64,000 nt of DNA, from assembly GCA_900768135.1 (NCBI GenBank), contig CAAGBT010000088.1:62001-126000 (forward strand), read 5' to 3'. The notes below the pieces were generated by a model. That model searched no databases, was not told the DNA's origin, and was given only the letters and a program-made list of their open reading frames with translations. The stretch comes from an uncultured Oscillospiraceae bacterium (GTDB lineage Bacteria; Bacillota; Clostridia; Oscillospirales; Oscillospiraceae). Below, piece after piece: positions 1 to 7,266 of the stretch. Within the stretch, counting starts at the first letter, position 1. Each line of letters begins with the position of its first letter. Made by a program: the position numbers and the translations under genes.

Positions 1-663
1 TATAACCTCGGCAATGCCGCGCGCACGGAGTCGATCGAATACGCCCGCGAGATGGACGACCGCACGCTGCGCGCCTGGGGCCGCCACCCGAACCTGCGCA
101 TCATCGACAACGACGTGAACTTCAACAACAAGATCGAGCGCGGCCTGCGCGAGATCTATCGCGCCGTGGGCGAGCCGGAGCCGATGGCAAAAAAGCACAA
201 GTACCTCATCGCCATGCCGGACATGGCCGCCTTTGCGCACGCGCACCGCGCCGCCGCCATCGACATGACGCAGACCTACCTCGTGCTGACGAATCCTACC
301 ATCGAGCGCCGCGTGAGGCGGCAGGAGAGCGGCACGGAACATCTGTACTTCTACACGGAAAAGCACCTGATGAAGGACGGCACCAAATGGGACACGGAAA
401 AGCCCATCTCCGAAAAGCAGTATGAGCGCTACCTGCTCGAGCGCGACGAGACGCTTGCGCCCGTGCGCAAAACGAAGTACCGCTTTGTTTACGACGACTG
501 CCGCTGCGAGATCGACGTATACCCGTTCAGCAGCGACAGGGCGATCCTGTTTTACTATGGAAAGGACGGCGCAAAGCTGCCGGAGGAGATCTGCGTGCTG
601 CGCGAGGTGACGGGCGAGCGCGAATACAAGAACCGCGCGCTGGCAGCTACGCAGAAGCTGTAA
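1..663 (+). CDS. AAA-type ATPase with C-terminal CYTH domain, 5' truncated
   Basis: The reading frame is open from the first base, so the N-terminus lies outside the window and the ATG at 52 is internal. The visible start (GNAARTESIEYAR, then a WGRHPNLRIIDN stretch) looks like the end of an AAA_28/NadR-like nucleotide-binding domain. After a GEPEP linker comes a CYTH-like fold: a K-x-L-I strand, charged alternating strands (ERRVRRQE) and a late R-x-K-YRFVYDD-x-R-x-EIDVYPF strand. CYTH proteins bind triphosphate-containing ligands with metal. The Walker motifs are not in view, so the substrate cannot be named. It ends just before a bidirectional terminator shared with rpsR. The domain call is good; the function is unknown. 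Confidence 0.72.
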   Translation, partial: YNLGNAARTESIEYAREMDDRTLRAWGRHPNLRIIDNDVNFNNKIERGLREIYRAVGEPEPMAKKHKYLIAMPDMAAFAHAHRAAAIDMTQTYLVLTNPTIERRVRRQESGTEHLYFYTEKHLMKDGTKWDTEKPISEKQYERYLLERDETLAPVRKTKYRFVYDDCRCEIDVYPFSSDRAILFYYGKDGAKLPEEICVLREVTGEREYKNRALAATQKL

Positions 664-700
664 AAAATCCCCTGCGCGCAGGCGGCGCAGGGACGCAAAA

Positions 701-729
701 AAAGAGCCATCCCGAGGATGGCTCTTTTT
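701..729. terminator. Bidirectional intrinsic terminator
   Basis: A perfect 12-bp stem (701-712 with 716-727) with a 3-nt loop has an A run on one side and a T run on the other, so it works for both converging genes (the ATPase-CYTH gene and rpsR). Confidence 0.9.
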
Positions 730-742
730 GCTGCTTTGTTCC

Positions 743-1000
743 TTATTCGGTGACGAAGGGGAGCAGAGCGATCTGACGGGCGCGCTTGATCGCCTCGGTC
801 AGCTGGCGCTGGTGCATCGCGCAGGTACCCGTGGTCCTGCGGGGCAGGATCTTGGAGCGCTCGGAGATGAAGCGGCGCAGCTTGGCAGCGTCCTTATAAT
901 CGATATACTCGCACTTGTCAACGCAGAACTGGCACACCTTCTTGCGCTTGCGGTTCGCTCCGCCGGCGCGAGGGGCTCTGTTTTCGCGTTCCATAGCCAT
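743..1000 (-). CDS. rpsR: 30S ribosomal protein S18
   Basis: An 85-residue basic protein with the S18 core: a CQFC...C cysteine cluster near residues 23-30, then an IDYKDAAKLRRFISERSKILPRR segment that contacts 16S rRNA in the platform together with S6. The cysteines mark the zinc-type S18 version. It is last in the rpsF-ssb-rpsR operon, 42 nt after ssb, with a GGAGG site before its ATG. Control is expected from the promoter upstream of rpsF. Length and order match the family. Confidence 0.97.
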   Translation of the reverse strand: MAMERENRAPRAGGANRKRKKVCQFCVDKCEYIDYKDAAKLRRFISERSKILPRRTTGTCAMHQRQLTEAIKRARQIALLPFVTE

Positions 1001-1042
1001 GGATGTTTCCTCCTTATCAGAATTGGGGCTTTCGTACCCTCA

Positions 1043-1489
1043 TCAGAACGGCAGCTCGCCGTCCTCTTCGATCTCGGCAAAGCCGCCGCCCGCAGGGGCG
1101 GTGTAGCTGTCGGCAGGGGAGCCGTAGGCCGGGGGAGCGTAATCGCCGCCGGACTGCTGGCTGTCGCGCTTGCTGTCGCCGAAATAAATGTTGTCGGCAA
1201 CCACTTCCGCACTGCGGCGGTTGTTGCCATCCTTGTCTTTCCAGTCGCGGATCTGAAGCCGGCCCTCCACCACGGCCATGCGGCCCTTGGTGAAGTACTG
1301 GCACACGAACTCTGCCGTCTGGCGCCAGGCGACTACGTCGATAAAATCGGTGGCCTTCTCGCCGTTGTCGCGGCTTTTAAAGTCGCGGTCCACTGCGATG
1401 GAGAAGGACGTCACCGCCGTGCCGTTCTGCGTGCGGCGCAGTTCGGGGTCGCGGGTCAGGCGGCCCATAATGACGATACGGTTCAACAT
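1043..1489 (-). CDS. ssb: Single-stranded DNA-binding protein
   Basis: A 148-residue SSB. The N-terminal OB fold (residues 1-105) carries MLNRIVIMGRLTRDPELR and the F-I-D-V-V-A-W strand. A glycine/proline/alanine-rich flexible linker leads to an acidic tip ending in ELPF, the usual docking peptide for repair and replication partners. It sits between rpsF (13 nt) and rpsR, the classic Firmicutes arrangement. It binds exposed single strands at replication forks and repair sites. Confidence 0.97.
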   Translation of the reverse strand: MLNRIVIMGRLTRDPELRRTQNGTAVTSFSIAVDRDFKSRDNGEKATDFIDVVAWRQTAEFVCQYFTKGRMAVVEGRLQIRDWKDKDGNNRRSAEVVADNIYFGDSKRDSQQSGGDYAPPAYGSPADSYTAPAGGGFAEIEEDGELPF

Positions 1490-1502
1490 AGCGCTGTCCT
1501 CC

Positions 1503-1799
1503 TTACTCGCCCTTGCAGACGATCATGGAGCGGATGATACCATCGGTAATGCCGAGGATACGGTCCAATTCCTTGGGGAAATCGGGCGCGCTCGTGAAGG
1601 AGATCAGAACATAGTAGCCTTCGGTGATGTAGTTGATGGCGTAGGCCAGCTTGCGCTTGCCCCACTCCTCAACCTCCATAGCCGTGCTGTTCTGCTCCAC
1701 GAGAGTCTTGAACTTTTCGGTCAGCGTCGCGGCGGTCTCTTCGGGGAGACGGCCGTCAACAATGAAAACGACCTCATAGTTTGCGGAAATCTTAGCCAT
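1503..1799 (-). CDS. rpsF: 30S ribosomal protein S6
   Basis: A 98-residue S6, starting MAKISANYEVVFIVD. The longer open frame upstream is not used: the ATG at 1799 has an AAGGAGGT site 10 nt away and gives the usual S6 length. The EEWGKRKLAYAI motif and the YYVLISF strand are typical. S6 pairs with S18 on the small-subunit platform. It is the first gene of the operon with ssb and rpsR. Confidence 0.97.
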   Translation of the reverse strand: MAKISANYEVVFIVDGRLPEETAATLTEKFKTLVEQNSTAMEVEEWGKRKLAYAINYITEGYYVLISFTSAPDFPKELDRILGITDGIIRSMIVCKGE

Positions 1800-1828
1800 T
1801 CTTGGTTGCACCTCCTTCTGGACTGATG

Positions 1829-1851
1829 GCCCACACAGCTTCCGTGTGAGC
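1829..1851 (-). promoter_or_regulatory. Hairpin in the rpsF leader
   Basis: In the transcript, an 8-bp stem (one G-U pair) closes a GGAAGCU loop between the promoter and the rpsF ribosome binding site. S6:S18 often represses its own operon by binding a leader hairpin, so this is a candidate site. I could not match it to the known consensus base by base. Confidence 0.35.
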
Positions 1852-1887
1852 AAGGATTTTGCCTGCGTACAGACCGCAAGCCCTATT

Positions 1888-1915
1888 ATTATACAAAAAA
1901 ATATCCGCAAGTCAA
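1888..1915 (-). promoter_or_regulatory. Promoter of rpsF-ssb-rpsR
   Basis: On the - strand: -35 TTGACT (1915-1910), 16-nt spacer, -10 TATAAT (1893-1888). It lies about 90 nt upstream of the rpsF ATG and overlaps the start region of the divergent lipoprotein gene's leader. Confidence 0.8.
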
Positions 1916-1998
1916 GCGTTTTCGCAAAAAAAGCGGCATCCGCTGCGAAAAAAGCTCCGTTTTGCCATAAATTTCCAGCGCCGCCGCGCGCCGCGCGC

Positions 1999-2027
1999 TT
2001 GCATTCGGGCGAAAACTCGTGTAAAAT
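1999..2027 (+). promoter_or_regulatory. Promoter of the lipoprotein gene
   Basis: -35 TTGCAT (1999-2004), 17-nt spacer, -10 TAAAAT (2022-2027), giving a short leader before the ATG at 2068. Confidence 0.6.
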
Positions 2028-2067
2028 TGACAGGAATCCACAAAAACAGCAAAAGGGGCGATGCTTG

Positions 2068-3183
2068 ATGAAAAAATTCCTGACGGCCACGCTGGCGCTT
2101 GCACTGCTTGCGGCGCTGCTCGGCGGCTGTATGTGCCAGGTCGCCGACACGACGCTCAACGCCGACGGCAGCGGCGTTGCACAAGCGCAGTTCGGCTTTT
2201 CCGAGGCTCTGGTCGATACCATGGGGATGCGCGGGGAAATGGCAAAGCAAGGCTTTACTTACTTTACCTACGGCGGGCGCGGCTACTTTGGCGATCAGGC
2301 GCGGGAGCGCTTTTCCGATCCCGATGAATTCAACGCCGTCTTTGCCGATGTGGCCGCCGAGATCTCCGATGTAAGCGGCGCGGCCTCTCCCGGTTCCCTC
2401 GCCCTCTCTTTCGCATCCGACGGCGGGCTGACGCTTACGCTTCAGTGCGCACAGGCCGACCGCCGCAGCGCGATCAAAAGGGAACTCGCCGAGCAGCTGC
2501 CGGACTGCAGCGATGCACAGCTCGACGAGCTGATGACCGGCATGGTGATGACCTACCGCTTTGTCTTCCCCTCCTCGCTGCTGCGCTGCGATGCGGGTGC
2601 GGGCATTGCCGTGGAGGACAATGTTCTCACGCTTGATTACCTTGCGCTGGAGGCGGGCAGCTACCGCTTCAGCACCTCTCCGCTCGATGAGCCGGCGCAG
2701 AAGGCGCTCGGCTCCGTTACGCCCGAGAGCATTCCGGCAAGCGGCACGGCGCATATGCGCCGCCAGACGATCGAGGTGGACGGGCAAAGCGTCACGTTCC
2801 AAACCTACGCGCTTGTCGGCGCGAACGGCGAGACGAACTACGTCCGCCTGCGCGATATCGCCTCCGTTCTCAGCAGCACGGCGGCGCGGTTCGACGTGGC
2901 GTGGGACGGCAGCGTGGTCATTGTGCCGCTGAGTACCTACACGCCCAACGGCACGGAAATGCAGGTCCCCTTCTCCGGCGACCGCGCCTACCGAAGCGCC
3001 TCCGCGCAGACCACGATCTACGGCCGGAGCATTCCGTTCACGGCCATCACGCTCACGGACGATCAGGGCGGCGGCTACACCTATTACAAGCTGCGCGACC
3101 TGGGGCAGGTGCTGGGCTTCAACGTTGGCTGGTCGCTCAGCCGCGGCATCTACATTGAGAGCGGCAAGCCCTACTCGGGCTGA
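2068..3183 (+). CDS. Lipoprotein with duplicated stalk-like C-terminal domain
   Basis: A 371-residue lipoprotein. The start at 2068 follows AAAGGGG and gives a clean signal (MKKFLTATLALALLAALL) with lipobox LGGC, lipidated Cys at residue 21. The frame is open further upstream but without a signal. Residues 25-210 resemble the DUF3153/LppM-type layout (C-x-C, then TLNADGSG); this is a weak call. The C-terminal half has two copies of a pattern like the copper-amine-oxidase N-terminal stalk domain: YVRLRDIASVL...FDVAWDGSVVIV and YYKLRDLGQVLGFNVGW. Such stalk domains usually display proteins at the cell surface. It is monocistronic, with a terminator after it. Function unknown. Confidence 0.75.
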   Translation: MKKFLTATLALALLAALLGGCMCQVADTTLNADGSGVAQAQFGFSEALVDTMGMRGEMAKQGFTYFTYGGRGYFGDQARERFSDPDEFNAVFADVAAEISDVSGAASPGSLALSFASDGGLTLTLQCAQADRRSAIKRELAEQLPDCSDAQLDELMTGMVMTYRFVFPSSLLRCDAGAGIAVEDNVLTLDYLALEAGSYRFSTSPLDEPAQKALGSVTPESIPASGTAHMRRQTIEVDGQSVTFQTYALVGANGETNYVRLRDIASVLSSTAARFDVAWDGSVVIVPLSTYTPNGTEMQVPFSGDRAYRSASAQTTIYGRSIPFTAITLTDDQGGGYTYYKLRDLGQVLGFNVGWSLSRGIYIESGKPYSG

Positions 3184-3209
3184 GCCGCGCGCAAAACCCG
3201 CAGAAAGAG

Positions 3210-3240
3210 GACCGGCGCTGCTTTGCAGCGCCGGTCTTTC
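3210..3240. terminator. Intrinsic terminator between lipoprotein and SPFH genes
   Basis: An 11-bp GC-rich stem (3210-3220 / 3226-3236) followed by a T-rich stretch on +. It separates two converging genes. Confidence 0.85.
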
Positions 3241-3250
3241 CTTGCGTTTT

Positions 3251-4189
3251 TTACTTTTTCTCGTCCTCAAGCAGGCCCTTGAAGCTTGCAGCAAGACCCG
3301 CAAGGCTCTGGATCTCGCTGGGAACGATGATCTTCGTTGCCTGCCCGTCGGCGGCCTTCTCGAACGATTCGAGTGCCTTGATCTTCACGACCTGATCGTT
3401 CGGGTTCGCCTCGTTGAGCATCTTGATGGAGTCAGCCAGCGCCTGCTGCACGTTCAGGATGGCCTGCGCCTCGCCCTCGGCCTTGAGGATGGCGGCCTGA
3501 CGCTCGGCCTCGGCCTTGAGGATGGCGGCCTGCTTTTCGGCATCTGCGCGCAGGATGGTGGACTGCTTCTCGCCCTCGGCCACGAGGATCTGGCTCTGCT
3601 TCTGGCCCTCGGCCTGCAGGATGGACTCGCGGCGTTCGCGCTCGGCCTTCATCTGCTTTTCCATTGCGTTCTGGATCTCGCGCGGCGGCAGGATGTTCTT
3701 GAGCTCCACGCGGTTGACCTTGATGCCCCAGGGGTCGGTCGCCTCGTCGAGGATGGAGCGCATCTTGGCATTGATGACGTCGCGGCTGGTGAGCGACTGG
3801 TCAAGCTCCATGTCGCCGATGATGTTGCGCAGGGTCGTGGCCGTCAGGTTCTCGATGGCGTTCATCGGATGCTCCACGCCGTAGGTGTAAAGCTTGGGGT
3901 CGGTGATCTGGAAGTAAATGACCGTATCGATCTGCATGGTAACGTTATCCTTGGTGATGACGGGCTGGGGGTCAAAGTCGGCCACCTGCTCCTTGAGGCT
4001 CACCTTCTTTACCACGCGCTCGATGAAGGGGATCTTAAAGTGCAGGCCCACGCCCCAGGTCGCGCTGTAAGCGCCGAGCCTCTCGACCACATACGCCCGC
4101 GACTGCTGCACGATCTGGATGTTCGTGACGAGCATCAGCAGCACCAGCAGCACCAGCACACCAATTCCAATATAACCGAGCCATTCCAT
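3251..4189 (-). CDS. SPFH/Band-7 (stomatin/QmcA-type) membrane protein
   Basis: A 312-residue SPFH protein. One N-terminal membrane segment (residues 5-23) is followed by the Band-7 domain (about 25-190: V-V-E-R-L-G-A-Y, then IPFIERV and DVINAKMRSILDE). An Ala/Glu/Lys/Gln coiled coil with repeated AEKQAAILKAEAE-type units follows at about 185-260. Such proteins form large membrane-bound cages or scaffolds. It lies 35 nt downstream of the HTH-NfeD fusion gene on the same strand, the usual NfeD-SPFH pairing, which supports a shared membrane role. The start has AGGAGG just upstream. Confidence 0.93.
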   Translation of the reverse strand: MEWLGYIGIGVLVLLVLLMLVTNIQIVQQSRAYVVERLGAYSATWGVGLHFKIPFIERVVKKVSLKEQVADFDPQPVITKDNVTMQIDTVIYFQITDPKLYTYGVEHPMNAIENLTATTLRNIIGDMELDQSLTSRDVINAKMRSILDEATDPWGIKVNRVELKNILPPREIQNAMEKQMKAERERRESILQAEGQKQSQILVAEGEKQSTILRADAEKQAAILKAEAERQAAILKAEGEAQAILNVQQALADSIKMLNEANPNDQVVKIKALESFEKAADGQATKIIVPSEIQSLAGLAASFKGLLEDEKK

Positions 4190-4224
4190 AATTCTTTCCT
4201 CCTGTTTTTGTGTTATGTAAAGTG

Positions 4225-5052
4225 TTATCTGCTCTCTTTTACTTCGCGGACATAGAGCTTCACGCCCTCCATCCGGATGACCTCCGCCATCTTTCCCTTT
4301 TCAATGACCTCGCCGGTTTCGCTGCGCGCCGTCCAGGTCTTTCCGTCGATATACACCGCGCCTGCGGCGTTCTCGTTGTCCACAGTCTCCGTCACCTTGG
4401 CCTCGTGGTGCAGCACACGGTCGGCATTGGTGGGAATGATGGTCTTATCCAGCATTTTCCGCGCCAGCGGCCGCGTAGCGATCAGCGCCAGGATCGACAC
4501 CGCCAGAAACACGGCAAATTGCAGCCACAGCGCCCCGCCCAGCTCCGTTGCGATCAGCGCGGCCACCGCGCCCGCCACGAACCAGATGGACACCAGCCCC
4601 GCCGTTGCCGCCTCGGCAATGCCGAAAATAATGATCGCGGCGATCCAGATAATCGTCATCACTTCATCCGCTCCTCCTTTCATGCTCCGCATACAGTAGA
4701 CGTATGCCGGCCCCAGCATCACGATCACCGCCAGCAGCATGATGCCGATGCTTTTGTTATAGGGCGACAGATTCGCATACAGGCCCATCAGCTCGCCGCT
4801 GAGCGTGCGGACGGGAAGCCTTGGCGTCTCCTCCGGCGGCTCGCCGGGCGTGGGGACCTCTTCTTCAAACAGCTCGTCCATCGTCACGCCGTATCGGTTG
4901 CAGATGAAGATGATCTTCTCCATTTCGGGGTAGCCCCGGTTCGATTCCCACCGCGAGACCGATTGGCGCGAGACCTGAAGCTGCTCGGCAAATTCCTCCT
5001 GCGTCATCCCGCTGCGCTTGCGCACCTCCTGGAGCCGGTCGCCAAATGCCAT
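4225..5052 (-). CDS. XRE-type HTH regulator fused to NfeD membrane protein
   Basis: 275 residues, starting MAFGDRLQEVRKRSG, chosen because GGAGG precedes it. Residues 1-64 are an XRE helix-turn-helix (GMTQEEFAEQLQVSRQSVSRWE). A linker and one membrane helix (about 97-117) resemble membrane-tethered XRE regulators. From residue 132 (MTIIWIAAIIIFGIAEAATAG) the protein is a complete short NfeD: three more membrane helices, then an OB fold from about 205. A ribosome binding site AAAGGAGG lies inside the frame just before residue 132, so NfeD may also be made alone (ATG at 4659, or GTG at 4662). The SPFH partner follows. There is no frameshift or stop at the junction. Confidence 0.85.
   Translation of the reverse strand: MAFGDRLQEVRKRSGMTQEEFAEQLQVSRQSVSRWESNRGYPEMEKIIFICNRYGVTMDELFEEEVPTPGEPPEETPRLPVRTLSGELMGLYANLSPYNKSIGIMLLAVIVMLGPAYVYCMRSMKGGADEVMTIIWIAAIIIFGIAEAATAGLVSIWFVAGAVAALIATELGGALWLQFAVFLAVSILALIATRPLARKMLDKTIIPTNADRVLHHEAKVTETVDNENAAGAVYIDGKTWTARSETGEVIEKGKMAEVIRMEGVKLYVREVKESR
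4657..4680 (-). promoter_or_regulatory. Internal ribosome binding site and start before the NfeD part
   Basis: On the - strand, AAAGGAGG (4680-4673) lies 10 nt before GTG (4662) and 13 nt before ATG (4659), both in frame with the fusion. Translation from here would yield a 144-residue stand-alone NfeD, the normal length of the short class. Confidence 0.5.
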
Positions 5053-5082
5053 TGCGTTTCCTCCGTTCCTCTGTCTGTTTGC

Positions 5083-5111
5083 AGTATAGCAGACCCGCGC
5101 GCGCATTTCCA
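5083..5111 (-). promoter_or_regulatory. Promoter of the HTH-NfeD/SPFH operon
   Basis: -35 TGGAAA (5111-5106), 17-nt spacer, -10 TATACT (5088-5083), about 30 nt before the start codon. Confidence 0.6.
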
Positions 5112-5255
5112 GCAAGCCAGACGTTGCAGCGGGACTTTTTTGCGCAAAGAGCGCGCAAGTTTGATGTTACATTCCTGCGGCAGCGCGCTTTCCGCGCCGT
5201 TTTTCTATTGTACCACGCGCGCCGCCGCTTTACCACGTTTATTTTGACGCAGCGA

Positions 5256-5284
5256 TTGCCTTTTTTGTTCCCATCCGCTATACT
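5256..5284 (+). promoter_or_regulatory. Promoter of the THUMP methyltransferase gene
   Basis: -35 TTGCCT (5256-5261), 17-nt spacer, -10 TATACT (5279-5284), just before the ATG at 5314. Confidence 0.7.
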
Positions 5285-5313
5285 ATGGGGAAACCAATGT
5301 CAGGAGCGGTGTT

Positions 5314-6432
5314 ATGCTGGAATTTGTGATCCCCTGCCTGCTGGGGCTGGAAAGTCTCGTGGGCGACGAAGTGAAAAAGCTGGGGCTGAACGATGTGCGC
5401 GTGGAAAACGGGCGCGTCCTCTGCCGCGGCGAGGCGCGCGACATTGCGCGCCTCAATATCAACCTGCGCTGCGGCGCGCGCGTCATTCTGGTGCTGCACC
5501 GCTTCCGCGCGACGGATTTTGAAGCGCTCTTTCAGGGCGTGCGCGCGGTGCGCTGGGAGGACTGGATCCCCCGCGAGGGCGAGTTCCCCGTTGTGGGCTA
5601 TTCCATCAGCTCCACGCTCCACTCCGTGCCGGCGTGCCAGTCCATTGTAAAAAAGGCCGTTGTGGATCGTCTTGCCGCCGCCTACGGCATCGCGCAGCTG
5701 CCCGAGACCGGGCAGCGCTGCCAGGTGCGCTTTTCCATCATGAAGGACGAGGTCACGGTGGGACTCGACACCTCGGGCGAGGGCCTTTACAAGCGCGGCT
5801 ACCGCGCGCACGGCGTGGCCGCGCCGCTGCGCGAAACGCTCGCCGCCGCGATGGTCAGGCTCTCGCACTATAACGGGCGCGACCCGTTCTGCGATCCGTT
5901 CTGCGGCAGCGGCACCATCGCCATCGAGGCCGCCCTCATCGCGCGCAACCGCGCGCCGGGGCTGAACCGCAGCTTTTCCGCCCAGCGCTGGGCGGCGCTT
6001 GGCCAGGCGATCTGGCTGGACGCGGCAGACGAGGCCATGGACAACGAATTCCACGGCAGCTATGAGATCTGGGGCGGGGATATCGACCCTGCCGCCGTTG
6101 AGCTTTCGCGCCACAACGCAGAACTCGCCGAGGTGGACGACATCGTGAGGTTCGAGGTGGACGACGCTACGCGCTTCCACTGGGGCGGGCTGTATGGCCG
6201 CATCGTCACGAACCCTCCCTACGGCGAGCGCCTGATGGAACGCGAGGAGGCGGGCGAGCTGTACCGCGCCTTCGGCCGCGCGATGGACAAGCTGCCCGAC
6301 ACCTGGCGCGTGTATATCCTCTCGTCGCACCCCGATTTTGAACGCTGCTACGGCTGCGCCGCCGACAAAAAGCGCAAGCTTTACAACGGAATGCTCAAGT
6401 GCGATCTGTTCATGTACGGCAGGCGGCTGTGA
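5314..6432 (+). CDS. THUMP-domain class I RNA methyltransferase (RlmL/YpsC-like)
   Basis: 372 residues. The N-terminal part (to about 155) is ferredoxin-like plus THUMP, which grips RNA. The rest is a SAM-dependent methyltransferase with DPFCGSGTIAIEAAL (motif I) and the amino-methylating motif NPPYGER starting at N300. The family methylates guanine N2 in rRNA or tRNA. The length fits the Firmicutes YpsC group, which lacks the second methyltransferase half found in E. coli RlmKL. The exact base cannot be read from sequence. It has its own promoter and a terminator at 6448-6484. Confidence 0.92.
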   Translation: MLEFVIPCLLGLESLVGDEVKKLGLNDVRVENGRVLCRGEARDIARLNINLRCGARVILVLHRFRATDFEALFQGVRAVRWEDWIPREGEFPVVGYSISSTLHSVPACQSIVKKAVVDRLAAAYGIAQLPETGQRCQVRFSIMKDEVTVGLDTSGEGLYKRGYRAHGVAAPLRETLAAAMVRLSHYNGRDPFCDPFCGSGTIAIEAALIARNRAPGLNRSFSAQRWAALGQAIWLDAADEAMDNEFHGSYEIWGGDIDPAAVELSRHNAELAEVDDIVRFEVDDATRFHWGGLYGRIVTNPPYGERLMEREEAGELYRAFGRAMDKLPDTWRVYILSSHPDFERCYGCAADKKRKLYNGMLKCDLFMYGRRL

Positions 6433-6447
6433 ACGGACGGCGCGCAG

Positions 6448-6484
6448 AAAAAGGACGGCTCCTGCGGGAGCCGCCCTTTTTCTG
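6448..6484. terminator. Bidirectional intrinsic terminator
   Basis: A 10-bp stem with one mismatch (6453-6462 / 6467-6476), A run before and T run after. It serves the converging methyltransferase gene and the unknown gene at 6497. Confidence 0.8.
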
Positions 6485-6496
6485 TCTGTTCTTTCC

Positions 6497-6967
6497 TTAC
6501 GAATCCGTGCGGTTGCGCCAGGAGATCTCCTGCTCCAGCTCGTAGCGGAGCTTTTTGTTCTCCTCGACCAGCTCGTCGTAATGCTCGCCCTGAACGTAGT
6601 ACTTCACAAAGGTGAAGGTCGCCTCGTCCAGCTCCTCCTCGGTGTAGGAGGGGAGCAGCGAGCCGTTCTTGCGCTGAAGGCCGGAAATGTTCACCACCAC
6701 CAGGCGGCGGTGCTGCTCGGACAGCTGGAACAGCTGCAGCTTCTGGGGGATATCCAGGCCAAGGTCGTAGGTGCTGTTCACGCGCTCCATAATGTTGCGG
6801 TATTCCGGCTTTGCCGAAACGATGACGCCATGCTGGGCGAACAGGCGCTTGAGGTAGTCCACCGAAACATCCTCGCGGGTGATGGTCCCCTTGCCAAGGC
6901 CCGTGAGCATGGTGTTGGACAGGTTGAGGCTGACGTAAACTTCTTCGCCGGTTTTGGGATAATTCAT
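6497..6967 (-). CDS. Unknown protein with C-terminal coiled coil
   Basis: 156 residues, starting MNYPKTGEEVYVSLNLSN, chosen because GGAGG precedes the ATG at 6967; the frame continues upstream without a site. There is no signal or membrane segment, so it is probably cytoplasmic. The C-terminal stretch HYDELVEENKKLRYELEQEIS has a heptad-like pattern. I do not recognise the family. It is monocistronic, with its own promoter and a nearby 13-bp inverted repeat that could be an operator. Confidence 0.7.
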   Translation of the reverse strand: MNYPKTGEEVYVSLNLSNTMLTGLGKGTITREDVSVDYLKRLFAQHGVIVSAKPEYRNIMERVNSTYDLGLDIPQKLQLFQLSEQHRRLVVVNISGLQRKNGSLLPSYTEEELDEATFTFVKYYVQGEHYDELVEENKKLRYELEQEISWRNRTDS

Positions 6968-7032
6968 AGGTTGCCCTCCGTTTGCAATTCTGCGCCGCGC
7001 ATGGCGGCGGCTGTGATATACTCTCCATTCGC

Positions 7033-7061
7033 ATCGTAGCACGGCGGAGGAAAAAATACAA
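7033..7061 (-). promoter_or_regulatory. Promoter of the coiled-coil gene
   Basis: -35 TTGTAT (7061-7056), 17-nt spacer, -10 TACGAT (7038-7033) with an extended TGC before it. Confidence 0.6.
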
Positions 7062-7070
7062 GCGTCAACT

Positions 7071-7083
7071 TGTACTAAGTACA
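7071..7083. promoter_or_regulatory. 13-bp inverted repeat between divergent promoters
   Basis: TGTACT-A-AGTACA is a perfect 6-bp inverted repeat around one base. It lies 10 nt upstream of the -35 of the - strand promoter and about 50 nt from the + strand promoter. The position suits a regulator-binding site; the regulator is unknown. Confidence 0.4.
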
Positions 7084-7130
7084 TTTTGAAAATTTGTTGG
7101 ATTCGCCGCGTCTGCGGCGCAAGAGCGCGC

Positions 7131-7159
7131 TTGACAGGCGCTTTCCTCCCTGATAAGCT
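7131..7159 (+). promoter_or_regulatory. Promoter of the small-transporter leader
   Basis: Consensus -35 TTGACA (7131-7136), 17-nt spacer, -10 TAAGCT (7154-7159) with an extended TG-n. The transcript should start near 7166, about 100 nt before the gene. Confidence 0.65.
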
Positions 7160-7165
7160 AAGAGA

Positions 7166-7260
7166 TATAAAATCACTGGAGACAGAACGGGTGAGTACCT
7201 ACCGACAGCAGGCTGGAGCCGGCTGTCTTTTTTTCACCCGGATCCGCAAAAGGAGGGCAT
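7166..7260 (+). promoter_or_regulatory. Candidate riboswitch/attenuator leader upstream of a small transporter
   Basis: Inside the untranslated leader, a 10-bp hairpin with one A-G mismatch (7204-7213 / 7218-7227, UGGA loop) runs straight into seven or more Us, so it is a terminator before the gene. The preceding bases (ACGGGUGAGUACCUACC, 7187-7203) can form a small hairpin. CGGGUG (7188-7193) is also complementary to CACCCG just past the terminator (7235-7240), so alternative structures are possible. A transporter downstream fits a metabolite- or toxin-sensing leader. I could not assign a known class. Guanidine-sensing classes come first to mind because they often precede small exporters. 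Confidence 0.5.
7204..7234 (+). terminator. Leader terminator (attenuator)
   Basis: Stem 7204-7213 / 7218-7227 followed by a T run to 7234, upstream of the gene's ribosome binding site at 7251-7257. Confidence 0.75.
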
Positions 7261-7266
7261 CCTGCC

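Noticed and set aside
4936..4952. T-loop-like GGTTCGATTCCC suggesting a tRNA
   Set aside because: It lies inside the helix-turn-helix codons of the NfeD fusion gene, and no acceptor or anticodon stems pair around it.
5244..5284. TTGACG at 5244 as the -35 of the THUMP gene promoter
   Set aside because: It is 29 nt from the -10; TTGCCT at 5256 gives the correct 17-nt spacing.
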